A stretch of DNA of 64,000 bases, taken from the NCBI GenBank assembly GCA_949130485.1, contig OX422183.1, positions 9,886,636 to 9,950,635 on the forward strand, given 5' to 3'. The notes under the pieces are model-generated. The model saw only the letters and a list, made by a program, of their open reading frames with translations. It had not been told where the DNA came from and did no database searches. The stretch comes from Agelas oroides. Taxonomy: Eukaryota > Porifera > Demospongiae > Agelasida > Agelasidae. The position numbers and the translations under genes are program-made. Positions within the stretch are counted from its first letter, which is position 1, and each line of letters starts with the position of its first letter. Shown in pieces: positions 1 to 11,920 of the stretch.

Positions 1-1375
1 ATGCTCTCAGAACACAACTTTGTCCCTTAGTCAACCTTTGCACCCTAACAAACATTACAAATTCATGATTCAAGCTTTTACACATACTCACCATGCTGTA
101 CCATTATATCCTTCAGTGTGAGAAGCAGTTAGAAGTTTAGTACACAGTGGCATGTACCATAGAGTGCTCTATGGTACATGAAGAAGATCCCAAAATCCCA
201 TGGGATGGCTTTTGGCAATGCTGGACAACCTTTGTGATCTTCACAGCATGTCTACATTATTAAAGTCAGTTCTCACTAGCATTGTCTAGCACCTCTTAGC
301 TTCAGTAAACACCAGTGCAACAGGTATATGTTATTACATGAGAAGTACAATAATGTTTATGTTGCACAAGGGATTGATGTTGACTCAAGGGCAAAGCCAG
401 AGGGTTAATATCAACCCCTCGTGCAACATAACACGATATTGCACTTACACTCATGTAATAACATACTTGATGCACAAGTACAATACGGCTGTTTACAAAT
501 AGCGCATCCTAGATATGAGAATGTAATGGAAGACAGTGAATTGGCAAGCATTTTCAGCCAGCAAATATGCTTATGGAGGCCTAGCTAGTCTAGTGAGCTG
601 TAACACAGCAGCATTGAACTACCTACTGTGCTGCAGCGTTTTGAAGGCTAATTACTTGCCAATGTCCTCCACTATTGTCTTTTCAGCGTACGTATACCCA
701 GTGTGCAAAATGACTCTGAGTATCCATGTCCAAAACATCTCTGCAGTCAAGGCAGAGTTGGATCCATGACAAAGGGGCTTCCGCTCGCGTTGACTTGAAA
801 CCAAGATGCTCAGCCATGATGCAAATGGGCAACTAGCTTGCTACCTAGCCACTCTCAATAGCTAGCAATTGTGAAACAATGGTTCAAGCTGGCAGTAGAG
901 TGCCACATGATGCTGGTATTTGAATACAAACTGGTCCTAGCGCTGGATCAACCACCTGGCAACTGAACTTATCATCGACATCTGTCAGGGTAATGGCTAG
1001 CTGCCGGAAAGCAGTAGCGTCTGTCTATCCGCATGTGGTTACACACATCATGTAAGCACTGTGCCGCTGCATCTTTGGCTGTCAAGTTGTGCTAGTACTG
1101 AGACAGTACAGGGGCTCTATAGTGCTGGTGGTAGCTCTCGTAGTGAGGACTGAGGGGAATTGGTCCTTCCCACATTGCAAGAACAAACTTTTTGGTTTCT
1201 CTGTGCTGCAGTTGACAACTTCAAGCAAATTAACTGTGTGCTCCTATATACACACACTCAACCACTAATTGCCAAGTATACACCATTGACTCCGCAATAT
1301 ACTCCCTGAAGTAGCAACTGCAGGGAGTGTATTGCTGAGTCTGGGTTTTGATCTGCCCACACACTTTAGTATATC
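1..1375. other. Non-coding stretch with repeat fragments
   Basis: No supported gene. Bases about 110-235 repeat a segment also present near 22820-22925, sharing a short palindrome around TGGTACAT and the phrase ATCCCAAAATCCCATGGGA. The small reading frames here lack codon structure or recognisable domains. Confidence 0.5.
321..471. repeat. Foldback repeat with GTTATTACATGAG arms
   Basis: Outer arms near 321-341 and 452-471 are inverted copies (TATGTTATTACATGAG against CTCATGTAATAACATA). Inner arms around GTTGCACAAGGG and CCCTCGTGCAAC also pair. A related end occurs at about 5930-5955. This is a small foldback element with no coding capacity. Confidence 0.6.
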
Positions 1376-1590
1376 TAGAGCACATAAGAACGGGCGGCTG
1401 GAGTAAGAGCGTGTAACTCCCCATAGTCTGGTCAAATTTATTGAACTGTACTAAAAATAGAACACCCGGTCACGTACTTAGCAACTTATGTATACTCACA
1501 GCTGCACAGTATGTGTTAATATTTTTAGAACTTGTGGGAAATTCAGACCAGTTTCAAATTTTACAAAATTACCCTGACTGTTTAGACTAA
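1376..1590. mobile_element. Partial copy of the CATAAGAACG inverted-repeat element
   Basis: The segment matches the left half of the complete element at 49398-49640: a terminal repeat GCACATAAGAACGGGCGGCT, then a shared stretch with ACTAAAAATAGAACAC. Another partial copy starts near 2250. The right end is missing here, where the copy abuts the element at 1591. Confidence 0.55.
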
Positions 1591-2021
1591 TACTGTATAG
1601 TGCTAAATTTTCAAGGGTCTAAATTATCGCGAATGGTGGTTTTTGAAGATTTCGTTGAAATAATTTCACGAATTCGCTGTCTAAACCATGCACACGCGCA
1701 TGCCACAACGTAATATATAGTATGGGCGTGGCATACAAGCAAGTTCTATCTAATATGCACTGTCCACACCGTCATCCGCGCTCGACCTCACACCTGTCAG
1801 TACCTGTCAGTACAGCAATGTGTACTTGGAAGGTATCTCTTTGGAGAGCGTCCCTCGCAGATTCAGGAGCATAGCCCCGGGATGTTGTCCATCAACGCTC
1901 TTGCACGCGAAAACTGTAGTTTACGTGTCAAAAATTCGCATTGAAATAATTTCGCGAATGGTTGAAAATTTGCGAAATTCGCGAAATTAAAGACACGCAA
2001 AAAATTTAGCACTATACAGTA
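1591..2021. mobile_element. TA-type MITE with TACTGTATAGTGCTAAATTT ends
   Basis: The left end TACTGTATAGTGCTAAATTT is mirrored at the right end by AAATTTAGCACTATACAGTA. The interior contains repeated TTTCGCGAAT-like segments in both orientations. At about 430 bp with no reading frame, it is a non-autonomous DNA transposon. The outer TA on each side could be the target duplication. Confidence 0.75.
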
Positions 2022-2249
2022 GGTCTAGGCCACACCTTTCCACTTACACCACTGCACTATTCAGGAAAGTCAGGAAGGGGTGGTACTAGTTCGTGAGTGA
2101 TCGTGGATTTGACAAGACTGCCAAACATGAAGCTTTCTTTTGAACGGAGGAAGCAAACGGCCTCCAGTTTTCACTTACGATGGAAGTGTTACCTTCGAAT
2201 AACTTGAAAATCAACTGAATTTGTCAAGGCTGTATCAAGTGGGACAACA

Positions 2250-2790
2250 GCTCATAAGAATGGGCGGCTTGAGTAAGAGTGTGTATAACTCCAATAGAGG
2301 GCGTACATGTATCTCATTGCATCATAGCAACCGCTGCTACGTTGCCATCTTGATAGGCAAAGGGACAGTTTTTAATGGGACTTACGTACTAGCATGTTGA
2401 ACTCTCCATGCTAGAAACGATCCTACAAGTAGCATTCCTTTCTTATACACGTATGTTAACTGTCATGATTATATAGCTCTCTGCATAGTATAAAGTTGAA
2501 GCTAAATGCATGCTCCGTACCTTGAAGCGAGTTTGTAGAGTAGGCCTCACCGTACAATTTTCCTATTCATTGCCTCTCAAGATGGCGGCGCATATATGGA
2601 AGTATGCGGAAACATGCACAAATTGCCTACCAATGACGTCACATGCATGCCCTCTATAGAAGTCAAAATTATTGAGCTGTACTAAAAATAGAACACTTGG
2701 TCATGTTCTTAGCAACAATGGCTTATGTCTATACAGGTGGTAAATTCCGACCGGTTTCAAATTTTACAAAGTTACATGCTCTTAGACTCA
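2250..2790. mobile_element. Second partial copy of the CATAAGAACG element
   Basis: It starts with CTCATAAGAATGGGCGGCTT and carries the family's ACTAAAAATAGAACAC stretch near 2685. An additional segment with a TTGCCATCTTGATAGGC / CTCAAGATGGCGGC inverted pair sits inside. No coding content. Confidence 0.45.
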
Positions 2791-3037
2791 TTCCCAGTCC
2801 TACACCACAGCTATCGTTGCTTTGATGTAACAAACCAAAAAATTGTCCCTATGGACATGTCTTAAACTGTTGTTAGATACATTAATTTTTATACATTTTT
2901 GCAATTGTAAAATTATTTTGCTAAACAAATGACCTTTTCCAAAGTGGAGAAGACTTCTTCAAAAGATGCAGAAGGCCTTGTACATATGCACATACTGAAC
3001 TAAACAGGAAGTTTATGGTGCTTTGCTTTGGTTTTCC

Positions 3038-3616
3038 ACAGTCTCATTAAGCCCTCTGATACTTGGTTAATAAAATCAAAAATCCCCTTCTTCTTCAGTC
3101 GCATCTTCTACATCACAGTCACAACTTGCGCAACCATTGTTTTCATTTTCCTCTATTGGAATAACAAAAGAGGAACTTTGAAAGCATTACTGTTGACTCA
3201 TCTCCCTCCCCCTCACTCCACCACACCCATCAGGAGTTCTACTGCTCATTCATGTCAGGATCTTCCAGCAATATACTATTCACAGAAACGTCATAATTGG
3301 CACATACACTCACGCATACAGACACATGCACATACTTCAGGATGTCATTCCCCTCCCCACTTCAAAGTAAATTTGATACTTCTAAGGTATTTTAAGGGCC
3401 AAATGCCAATAGATCCTCCCCCCCCCACCACCACCAATTTTAGCTCTAGTTCTATGTTACATCCATGCATCAATATCTATAAATTGCCCTGAAGGAATTT
3501 GGAGCTAAGAGGATTTTGGAGAGTGCCAGTGTTCTAGAAGCAGAAGGAAAACCAGTTGTTGATAGTGTAGGGACAGTCTCATTAAGCCCTCTGATACTTG
3601 GTTAATAAAATCAAAA
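3038..3616. repeat. 44-bp direct repeat enclosing about 490 bp
   Basis: Bases 3038-3081 and 3573-3616 are identical 44-mers beginning ACAGTCTCATTAAGCCCTCT. The sequence between has no convincing reading frame. The right copy lies 66 bp from the donor end of the Ig exon at 3682. It could be a duplicated intron segment or the scar of an insertion. Confidence 0.7.
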
Positions 3617-3681
3617 GCTGTCTTTGCGGCACAGTAAAAGCATAGTAGCACAAACAATTCTTGAAGAAGGGATACACATAC

Positions 3682-3963
3682 CTTGTACTTTCAGAACAGC
3701 TGGATCACTTAATACAAATGACCGGACAGAATCACGAATGGTAAGTTCACACACCACAGATGTGTTGTTGTACTTCTCTCTAGCTGGGATGCACAAAAAA
3801 TAAGCTTTTCCATCTTGACGGGCTGTTATACCACCATTCAGGTCTGTCAACACTGAACCATTAACAAGCCAGTCAAATGTTACTCCACTAGCATTAGTAC
3901 TGCAGTTGAAGGTAGCAATAGATCCCAGTGTGGCATTGACTGATGTGGGGGTGCTGACAAAAT
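3682..3963 (-). CDS. Ig-domain exon, phase 1-1 (paralogue of the exon at 33438)
   Basis: This exon encodes one immunoglobulin-like extracellular domain of about 94 residues. It opens with FVSTPTSVNATLGSIATFNC, giving the B-strand cysteine, then FDWLVNG as the core tryptophan strand and NNTSVVCEL as the F-strand cysteine. It has several N-x-S/T sites. The acceptor is TATATCTCAG and the donor CAAG/GTATGT. Both introns are phase 1 and the length is exactly 94 codons, as expected for a shuffling Ig exon. It closely resembles the Ig exon at 33438-33713, including the shared start STPTSVNATLGS and end SDPAVLKVQ. It lies downstream of the putative membrane-tail exons, so it probably belongs to a second, tandem gene. 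Confidence 0.8.
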
Positions 3964-4085
3964 CTGAGATATAAACAAAAAATTGTTGAAACCACAATGA
4001 TACAGTTACTTAATCAGTGTTTCCAGTGTAAGAATGAAATACTAAAAGGAATTGCTTTAGCAGTTGCTAGGCCAGGTACCACCGG

Positions 4086-4455
4086 TAGTCTCGTCCCCAG
4101 ACCAAATTTTTCGCACGCGCCCTGCGGACTCGTCAAAAATTAGGGTCTGGACACTTTCACTATGAAAACTGGGGCATGTTTACATACAGCGGTCAGTAAA
4201 TTGGGTAATTGTAGGTGTTAATTACATTATCAGCTACCAGCAGCGTTTGCTTTGGTGCCAAAAAATTTGCAAGCTGGCTATTTGTGATGACACATAATGC
4301 AATTTACTTTACCTGAGCAATCTGATTGGTGCGACAACATGCCGATACGCTCGTATGATTACGCCCCAGTTTTACCAGTGAGCGTGTCCAGACCCTATTT
4401 TTTGACAAGGCCGCAGGGTGCGTGCAAAAAAATTTGGTGTCTGGGGACGAGACTA
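4086..4455. mobile_element. Foldback MITE of the TAGTCTCG family
   Basis: The inverted ends are TAGTCTCGTCCCCAGACCAA and the matching TTGGTGTCTGGGGACGAGAC-TA, about 36 bp in all with few mismatches. The flanks both read GGTACC-like. The open frames inside on both strands are mirror images of the inverted repeat and are not genes. Confidence 0.75.
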
Positions 4456-5216
4456 GGTACCGGAAGTGCACATTCCAACATGAAGTCAACATTTGCTGAC
4501 TTTTCACAGGTTAGCTTGAATTAGCAATGACAGAAACTAACTGAACACGTGCATTATGGGATTATGTGTTACAGCTGGGGGATAGGGTCCACCAAATTGC
4601 CATAGAAAATGTATGAAGATCACTGCAGCACAGCAAAACTCAGCTGCCATTTGTGATTGAGACAATTAATGGATAGAAATCATACTCAAGTTATGTGGCT
4701 GTTCTATGAAGGTTTACCCTTGTTTGTGAATACTGTATGATGAAATCTTGGAACACCACCAGGTGACTCAGGTGAGCCAAAAGCCATGATAACTAGCTTT
4801 ATATACCAATTTTCAAGGGGCAGGTATGAGGGAATGAAGCCAGTTCCAGCTGCTGCACAAGTAGCCCTTCAAATCTAGCTACGTAAATACTGCTGGCATA
4901 GAGTTTCTCTATAGAATCATATGCAAGAAAAAATAGTTCCCCTCTGCATGCTACTTTATAGAATGATGTCATTGTGTCCATGCAGGTACACTGATTCCCT
5001 GATCAGTGAGACAGCTAACCAGGTGGTGATGAAGACCACAATCCCGTTATGATAGGGCATTCCAGCTTCTATGAACCACTTCTCCAGTTGATATTTCTAC
5101 AACAGTATTTTCCTATTCCTTTGCCGTGCAATATCACACGATATTGCACGGGTGTTATTGCACGGGTCCTGAGGCTATATGCATGTGACATCCTAACAAC
5201 CAGGTGTGCTTTAATT
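4456..5216. other. Intronic or intergenic stretch, nothing recognised
   Basis: No domain-bearing frame and no clear terminal repeats. One hairpin near 5123-5147 (CGTGCAATATC, ACAC, GATATTGCACG) is the only structure seen. Confidence 0.4.
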
Positions 5217-5785
5217 GGGGCGAGCCTGAGCGAGCTCCACACTTAGCATAACTGCATTGTGGAAGTGTGTGTGTGTATTTTTGCTTGCGGCCATATACCG
5301 TAAATTTTAAATGAGCACGTTTAAATTTTAATATTACGAAAATCGAGCTCGTGCACTCAGTAGGTGATGAGCTGATGAGATCAACAGTGAAAGACTACTG
5401 CCATAATACAGCATCAGCGTGAAAGAAACTCGGAGCGAAGACTACTCAAGTTAATGCACACATGGTAACTGCGGACCGTGACAGACAAGGGCAGGCTGCT
5501 TACAGACAGTACAAACTTACATACAGTAGTTGAGGTCGCTTCAGGTAAGGGCCAAGCATAATCGACACTGATAAGCGCCAGAGATTCAGCTCATGACTCA
5601 GTGTGAAGTTTAGTCCAAGCGTGTGTGTAGCCATAGTAGAGCAGAGAAATTGTCAGCATGCATGATTATCTATATATAGCTATCTGGTGAGAACTGTACT
5701 GCTTGGCTACATGAAGTTTTGCTTACCACGCTCATGGAACAGCAGACAGTGGTATTCCTGTATCAGGTTGCTCAGGCTCGCCCCC
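5217..5785. mobile_element. MITE with GGGGCGAGCCTGAGCGAGC ends
   Basis: The left end GGGGCGAGCCTGAGCGAGC pairs with GCTCAGGCTCGCCCCC at the right end. The interior line GAGATTCAGCTCATGACTCA recurs at about 22213, and in inverse at about 36385 and 62070, so it is a dispersed family. No coding frame. Confidence 0.7.
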
Positions 5786-6540
5786 ACAATGTTCTACATT
5801 TTCTAGTTAAAACAAGTGCATTCGAACGGCAAATTCCTCAGTACTTTGTGTGAAAAGAGACACGACGCTGTTGTGGTAATGGATAATAAATACTTTATTA
5901 CACTCATTAGCATGCATATCACGGTTATTGCATGCTAACTCATGTAATAAGTATATGTATCATTTTCAGGCACTGTAGTATATACTTGTTTGGCAGTACT
6001 GTGCACAGCTTGACTCTAGCAACAGTACTGTGCATGTGAGTGAGTCATTAAAATTTGAGAGTGGGGCTACGGTGGCCAAGGTCCATGAAAGCATTTTTAA
6101 ATTGAATGCTGTAAGTGTTCTGCTTTGCAGTGAAGCACTGATAACCTTATCTTTGCTCACTGTCAAAGGAGAAGTTGTGTAAATTAGTTTTGATCATCGC
6201 TCTGCAATCACAGTGGTAGAATTTGCTGTGTTTTTGCTGGGTACAAAGGTGTTGACTATACACTGTGGCAAAGCTAACAGTATCTGCATGCACAAATAAT
6301 GTCAAAATGATGGCTGTACAAGTGTGCCAAACTATCTAATTGGCCATGGTAGCCATTTCCCACCCACTTTTTATGGGGAGCGTTGAGAAGCTGATCCCAT
6401 GGCAGTAATTACGCAATTCTATAATGCAAATTGGCCATTGTGTAGAGGCACCTATGAGGTCTGTAAAGTATGAACTTTGTTGTTCACAAAGAACAGTTGT
6501 TGTAAATTCAAATGCTTTCAAGTGAAACTGTAAATCCAAC

Positions 6541-7313
6541 CATCAAACTTCTTTACAGAAGCAGAAACTGCTGCCCTTGCTAACTACACATGCTCAGTTG
6601 TATGGAGTCCTCATTTACAGCAGCCCCAGCAATACATGTGAGTGGTTCAAGTAAAATTCAAATATTAAAGATATTCATAGAATCACGTGCCACTTAAGGT
6701 GGGTGTGGCTAACACCCACTGGGTAATATATATTCTAGTTAGTTATGTACCTGCACATTTGTAGATGAAGAAAAGCAACTTTAATAACCTGTGAGTCTTT
6801 CCATTGTTGTAAACCTCAAGTTTAATGGAGCTTAAGTCATGTGACATAAGGTTTGAATTTTACTTGAACCACTCACATCATACTTTTCCTGGAAGCATGC
6901 ACATATCCCCTCTCTATGTTTTGCGTTTATACCACCCTTACCTGGCCTGTTGTAGTCTTCATGTACTCAATATCAGGTGCTGCCTTCTTCATATCATGGT
7001 AAGCTATCTAAACATCTATCCGGGGGTGTTCTTGCTATGAATAATCAAACAAAATGCCATATAGCGCCAAGCATGAGGTTACCTGAAAATCACCTACAAG
7101 TTCGAGTTCTTCCCTTGGGAACAATAAGTGGTGAGTGCAATACCCGGTGATTTATGTTGTTCCTTCACATTTGATAGCTTCAGCCATTATCATGCTATCC
7201 CGGTGGAAAGTAGAGAGAAGAAGTCAGGACGATTTGCCCGTTTTAGTAACTTGCTGGTTTGGTACTTTAGCGATGCTTTCCAGCAAAGTTAACGGTCCTG
7301 TTGCTCATTAGCC
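6541..7313. repeat. Dispersed repeat R, interrupted copy
   Basis: About 490 bp of this stretch match 30610-31070 in the same orientation, from the GCAGAAACTGCTGCCCTTGC region to CAAAGTTAACGGTCCTGTTG. The copy here carries an extra 237-bp insertion (6639-6875). The duplicated unit does not follow the Ig exons in the same order, so it is a transposed repeat and not part of a simple gene duplication. Confidence 0.65.
6639..6875. mobile_element. Nested MITE with 24-bp perfect terminal repeats
   Basis: The first 24 bases (TGAGTGGTTCAAGTAAAATT followed by CAAA) and the last 24 are perfect inverted copies. The related repeat at about 30700 lacks the element and serves as an empty site. The 237 bp have no coding frame. 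The target duplication is unclear. Confidence 0.75.
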
Positions 7314-7837
7314 ACATAGCCAGGCCATTTGTCAGAGAAATGGCGGGGCAACTTACCTAGGTTTAAACTGTATACAGATATGATGTCAAGGAGATTACAG
7401 CTCAACCGTACAAGTCATGAATATTGGATAATTCATGTCATATTTGATCGTAGCCACATGACTGTTCGTAATGTGCAAGTACGTTTTTACAGCAAGAATC
7501 TTTTATCGGCTTATATAATTTGGATGGTTTCTGTCTTACTTGTCATTGTAGACGCACTGCTTGCAGTAGACTTGCTCTCGCTCACCCAATGTCAATATGA
7601 CTGACTAACTAGTACCATACTGCTTCTCTTGATTATAAAGAAACCATTTTGTCTGCAGGTACTGTAGTAGTTGCACACAAGTCAGCTTGAACAAAAGCGT
7701 TGCTTATAGGAGCTCTCAGGTTTAACAGTTGTAGAAATTCCAGGTGCTTACGGGCACCATTGTGTATAAAGGGATAACTTATTAAGGTTCGTGCAAAGTA
7801 CTTGAAAAAAGAGTACAGTAACATTAGTATCACTCAC

Positions 7838-7978
7838 CAGCTTGAGTGGTTGTAACTTGATTCAGCAGGATCAGACCACTGACAACAAGGAGGTGCGTTC
7901 CCCTAGGTATCCTGTGGAGTCTGTGATGGTTGCAGTGGATGAAACAAACAGTTATAGCTATTACATACAGGAATCCTC
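7838..7978 (-). CDS. Hydrophobic exon: transmembrane-plus-tail exon or signal exon
   Basis: The exon reads GGFLYVIAITVCFIHCNHHR, then LHRIPRGTHLLVVSGLILLN and a TTTQA end, with acceptor GCTTTAG and donor AAGCTG/GTGAGT. It is phase 1-1 and exactly 47 codons long. In one reading it completes a membrane helix begun in exon 11855-11920 (LALLVT-G-GFLYVIAITV) and adds a short cytoplasmic tail. In another it is the first exon of a second gene, with its hydrophobic end acting as a leader before the Ig exon at 3682. The frame stays open upstream to ATG codons at 8016 and 7992, and the junction codon to that Ig exon would be GAT. I cannot choose between these from sequence alone. Confidence 0.5.
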
Positions 7979-8032
7979 CTAAAGCAGCTAGCATTGCTCT
8001 TAGGCACCTCCCCAGCATTTGACAAATGCATA

Positions 8033-8563
8033 TACCATATGGTTGGTATATTTCACGAGGAATTTATGTTCGCATTTTTAGTGATTCGAAAGCTATTTGC
8101 GAAAATTAAAACCATGAAATTTTCGCTGCCAATGGCAAGCAAATCACATTTCAATCTGGCGATACTTTAAACTATCTGGTCACTCTAACTGCTATTGCTC
8201 AAGTCAATTGGGAAATTAAGTAAGCACAAATGAACGAACCAGACGGTGGCACATGGCTGAGAGTGAAAGCGAATCCCTACATTAAGGACCTGGGTACGAG
8301 GCTACTATGATACTTAGTCTAGCTGTGGCAGTGTATCTTTTTTCCACATATACAAACGAAGAGCCAAGAGCAAAGAGCCAAGATTGCCATCTCTCTCTGT
8401 AGACAATTGCAGACATTCATTCAGCTTTTAGCAGTCCGGCTAGCTAACATGCGGGTTCCGGATTCACTGACCACAAAAATTAAAACTGCGAGAATTTCTG
8501 AAAGCTAGATTTGGGCACAGTTTGCCAAAAGTTATACCTGTGAAAAATACCAACCGTACAGTA
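8033..8563. mobile_element. MITE with ACCATATGGTTGGTATATTT-like ends
   Basis: The left end, TATGGTTGGTATATTTCAC, is mirrored by GTGAAAAATACCAACCGTA at the right. The interior carries TTCGCATTTTTAG-like and AAAATTAAAAC segments in both orientations, resembling the interior of the element at 1591-2021. About 530 bp, non-coding. Confidence 0.6.
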
Positions 8564-11500
8564 CTGCTAGAAATAATGGGGGAAGAACCTAGGAACAATA
8601 TCCCATTAAACCTTATAGTACACTTTGGTTACATCATACTGCACAGTGCATAGAAACGATAGTCTCTGTGCGCTGTGGTGCGTGGGCTCTGCATCAACAG
8701 AAAGGGTGGGACAGAGGTGGGTGGGTTCACCCACAGGGTGCTGTGCAGGATTGGATGTAAAGAGGGCTTGATTGGCACCGGGTGGGTCAATTCTTGCCCC
8801 GGCTGCATGAATGGGCTTAGAAAACACTACTTTCACATTGAAGGGGATTCATTTCTGGCAGGGTAGGCTGTTTGGGTCCTTAACAGGTGCATGCCAGGTG
8901 AGAATGCTGATAATTTGCATGCTTGTTAATGAGTGGCCATGGTTAAAGTCACAAGTCTGCTTATTGTGGCTGAAAGTGCACTTGGGTTCAGTTTTGGAGT
9001 CAGGGATCCAACAGAAATTAAAATATGGTGTGTCAAAGGCATGCATATGCCAAGATTAATCTCAAGTGAAAAGAATTTAGGTGTTATATTAACTTGATGG
9101 ATTACAGATACATGTACATGTGGACAAATCTGGGTAATACAACATGCAAGTACATACATGTACATGTATGTACTAGTGTTATGATTCACTCTTTGATTGT
9201 TCTACTGTGCAACCATTTTTCAAAACAAGAGTGTGACATTTTTATTATGGGAGCATAGTATGCACCATTTAAACAGTTTTTGGACGGGCAAAATACACAC
9301 ATGCACAGTTCAGGCCTAGAGCCAAACTGGGAAGAGCCTGATACATAATGTTATGTGTGTGACATCAAAATAAAAAGAACGGTAAAAAAACGTTTAATTT
9401 TATGTGGACGTACTGGGGCCCATGAAGAACAAAATATAGCTAGTGGGGGGTGACTATCATACACACCATAAGTTATGAGTACATAGTTTGTTGAACAATA
9501 CATATTTTCATTGTGAAAATTTTATCCAGTTGTTAATTATGTCATGATTTAGATGTACCAGCCCATCTTCCACCTTTCCGTACTGCAAGCAACAAAAAAG
9601 CGGGAGCCTGTGAATGAGGCTGTCCTTGTTGCTGTAGTTGTAGCTGTTAAAAAGGAGAGATACAGTCATCACCAAAACCTGCTCCACCAACTTACAATAT
9701 GTATCAAGCCTCCACTGGATAACGTAGCGAGTCAACTACAAGTGGCTTTGCTCAGAGCCAACTTACAACTCTTGTAACCAGGAAGCCAGCCCTTCAGGTT
9801 AAACAGCACTGCACAATTTTAGTACATGCCAGCCACCAAGACAAGCTGTAAGGCTTCACACACAGCAGCCATACTGTTATCTTCACATCATTAAAATGGC
9901 AGAAAACTACAATTTCCACACAAAGTGTTCTTATACCTTCCAGGAAGGTTCTTCTTTCAAGAAAAGTACTTAAAGAGAAACTTAAACCATCCTTTCAGTA
10001 AATCCCAATTACTTACCATTTTGTGGCTGAACTTATCTAAACACTTTTAAAATAAAAATAAAACACCTTTTTAAAGATTCACAGCATGATTAGTATGCAC
10101 ATCACAGGTGGGTTGTCTGGTGGTTTGATTGAAATTTCTTGTCACGAAGGTGTGTCCACCACCAAGAATGCAATTATCAGACCTGTTCTCTATTTGCTGC
10201 TCGATCTGTTGTGTAGCCTTACCTTCATGTAGTCAGCAATGTTCCCTAGTCATCAAAGCATCAGTCGCTAGTGAAAGGAGCAGCAAACTTCCTGATTTCA
10301 GTCGTCAAACTTGAGCTAAAACAGCTTACTACCATGCCACTTCATGCTGCCTATGTGGCCTTTAAGTATGAGCTGTCAAGTACGTGGTTCCATCTTCTAC
10401 CTGAGAAACTGCTCTCAACATCTAGAAAATGTCACAAGAATAAAATCCATCTCCACGATACTGGAAGACCACCTCCCACACATAACCCAATGAGGAACTC
10501 CGACCAAGTCTCAACGTTGATCTCAGACCCATAGACAAGGAAATTGGCTCCAAATATAGTTACAAATACTACTCATTCACGAAAGATGTTGGTAGAACTA
10601 TTGGTCAGCGCAGGAGTATCACCATGGTAACAGGTTTACTAATGGTAGCTCATAAGTCAGTTACATAACCCTCTGAATGTCGTGACTGTATATATATGGT
10701 CACATTAAAACTTCCCATCGTCATGGCGACTGTGTATGTATGCTCACCACAATTTCGTGCACTTTCAGTGGGAAGCTAAAAAGCTTCACAAGATTTGAAG
10801 GTAGCCCCCTCCATGCTATGTACTAATGAGGCTAGGACACACCTTAATCAGCTAGAAAGACAGGAAGAGGTGGTACTACTTTACAGGTGATTGTCAATGA
10901 GCAAGGGCTGCCAAATATGTCATATGTCACTTCAGGTTTTGTTGGGTCTATGGGTATCAGGTGAGAAAATTGGCACCATTTCCAACCACTCGAAGCAGTG
11001 ATGGATAGTGAGCACAAAATGGCTTCAAATGGCTTCAAATGGCTTCAAATGGCTTACTATAACATACATACGTAGGCAGTTATCAGCCATTTATTTCCAG
11101 CCTATTTATACACTTTGTCTATGCAAATCAAGCCATTGGCACAGCCAAGAACTTGTTAGCACTCCTGTCACTATGAACAACTTCTGCATTAATCAACTGT
11201 CATGAATAAAATTACTTCCGCGTTCAAAGGGTTAACGAGGACAGGGATGATATACTTAGTGGCTTTGCTGTTTCATATGGGAAAAAAGATATACATATAA
11301 ATAAACAAACAGCATATGTACCTTTTCAGATCTTTCTCAGATAACACCACATATGCTATAGAAAGAATAAGAATATTGCAATATATAACACATCAGGTAG
11401 AGGATATTCCTACAGTAAGCTCCCGAAAATTTGCCTCCCCCCTTTTTGCACACTACCTTGAGGAAAAAGTGGGGAGGAGGCGTTTCCTCTCAATGTTGCG

Positions 11501-11854
11501 CACAAGGTTGACAATCACATGCAACGATTGCCATGGCTTTCTTGCATCATCAGTGGTGACAGGAGATAACTCGGCGTAAGCTCATACTGCGAGCAACAAA
11601 AATTTGGCGGTGGCCAGCGATCAAGGCTATAGTGATTTAGTGTGTATGTGTTTGCATAATATTATATGAACACCCAAAAGCTCACTAAAATCATACCCAG
11701 AAGACGCTCACTACACGGCATTGACACAATTAAGGGAAAAATACCAATGCAAGAAGTTGGGGGTTGAAGGGGAAGGGCATTCAGGAGGTAAGGTACTAGT
11801 ATAGTGATAGTTATAAAGAAGAGTTGTGAACAAGTTACAACTGCTGTCATTTAC
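8564..11854. other. Long intron-like stretch with small repeats
   Basis: No gene is supported. Visible items are a CATGTACATG palindromic patch at 9108-9178, a segment at 10830-10980 that resembles 2030-2160, and 3.5 copies of the 10-mer GGCTTCAAAT at 11021-11055. In the minus-strand gene model this is intron between the 11855 and 7838 exons. Confidence 0.45.
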
Positions 11855-11920
11855 CTGTAACCAGCAATGCAAGCCCCACAGTAATCCATAAAGATGGTGT
11901 GTGACGAGTCACAGAAGATG
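11855..11920 (-). CDS. Short hydrophobic exon: GPI-type tail or half of a membrane helix
   Basis: The exon encodes SSVTRHTPSLWITVGLALLV-T, with acceptor CACCTGCAG and donor ACAG/GTAAAT. It is phase 1-1 and 22 codons long. The upstream junction codon from exon 15591 is GCA, giving FCTP-A-SSVTRHTPS. If the donor is not used, translation ends two codons later (GK stop), leaving a classic GPI-anchor layout: small residues, a polar spacer, then a hydrophobic C-terminus. If it is spliced to 7838-7978, the two hydrophobic halves fuse into one helix of about 26 residues. Either form would tether the ectodomain to the membrane. Confidence 0.55.

Noticed and set aside
3028-3492. 154-codon plus-strand frame
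   Set aside because: Low-complexity Pro/His/Thr composition. It includes one copy of the 44-bp direct repeat and has no domain.
7329-7604. 91-codon plus-strand frame with a hydrophobic C-terminus
   Set aside because: No domain, weak start context and no splice partners. It begins directly after repeat R and is probably chance.
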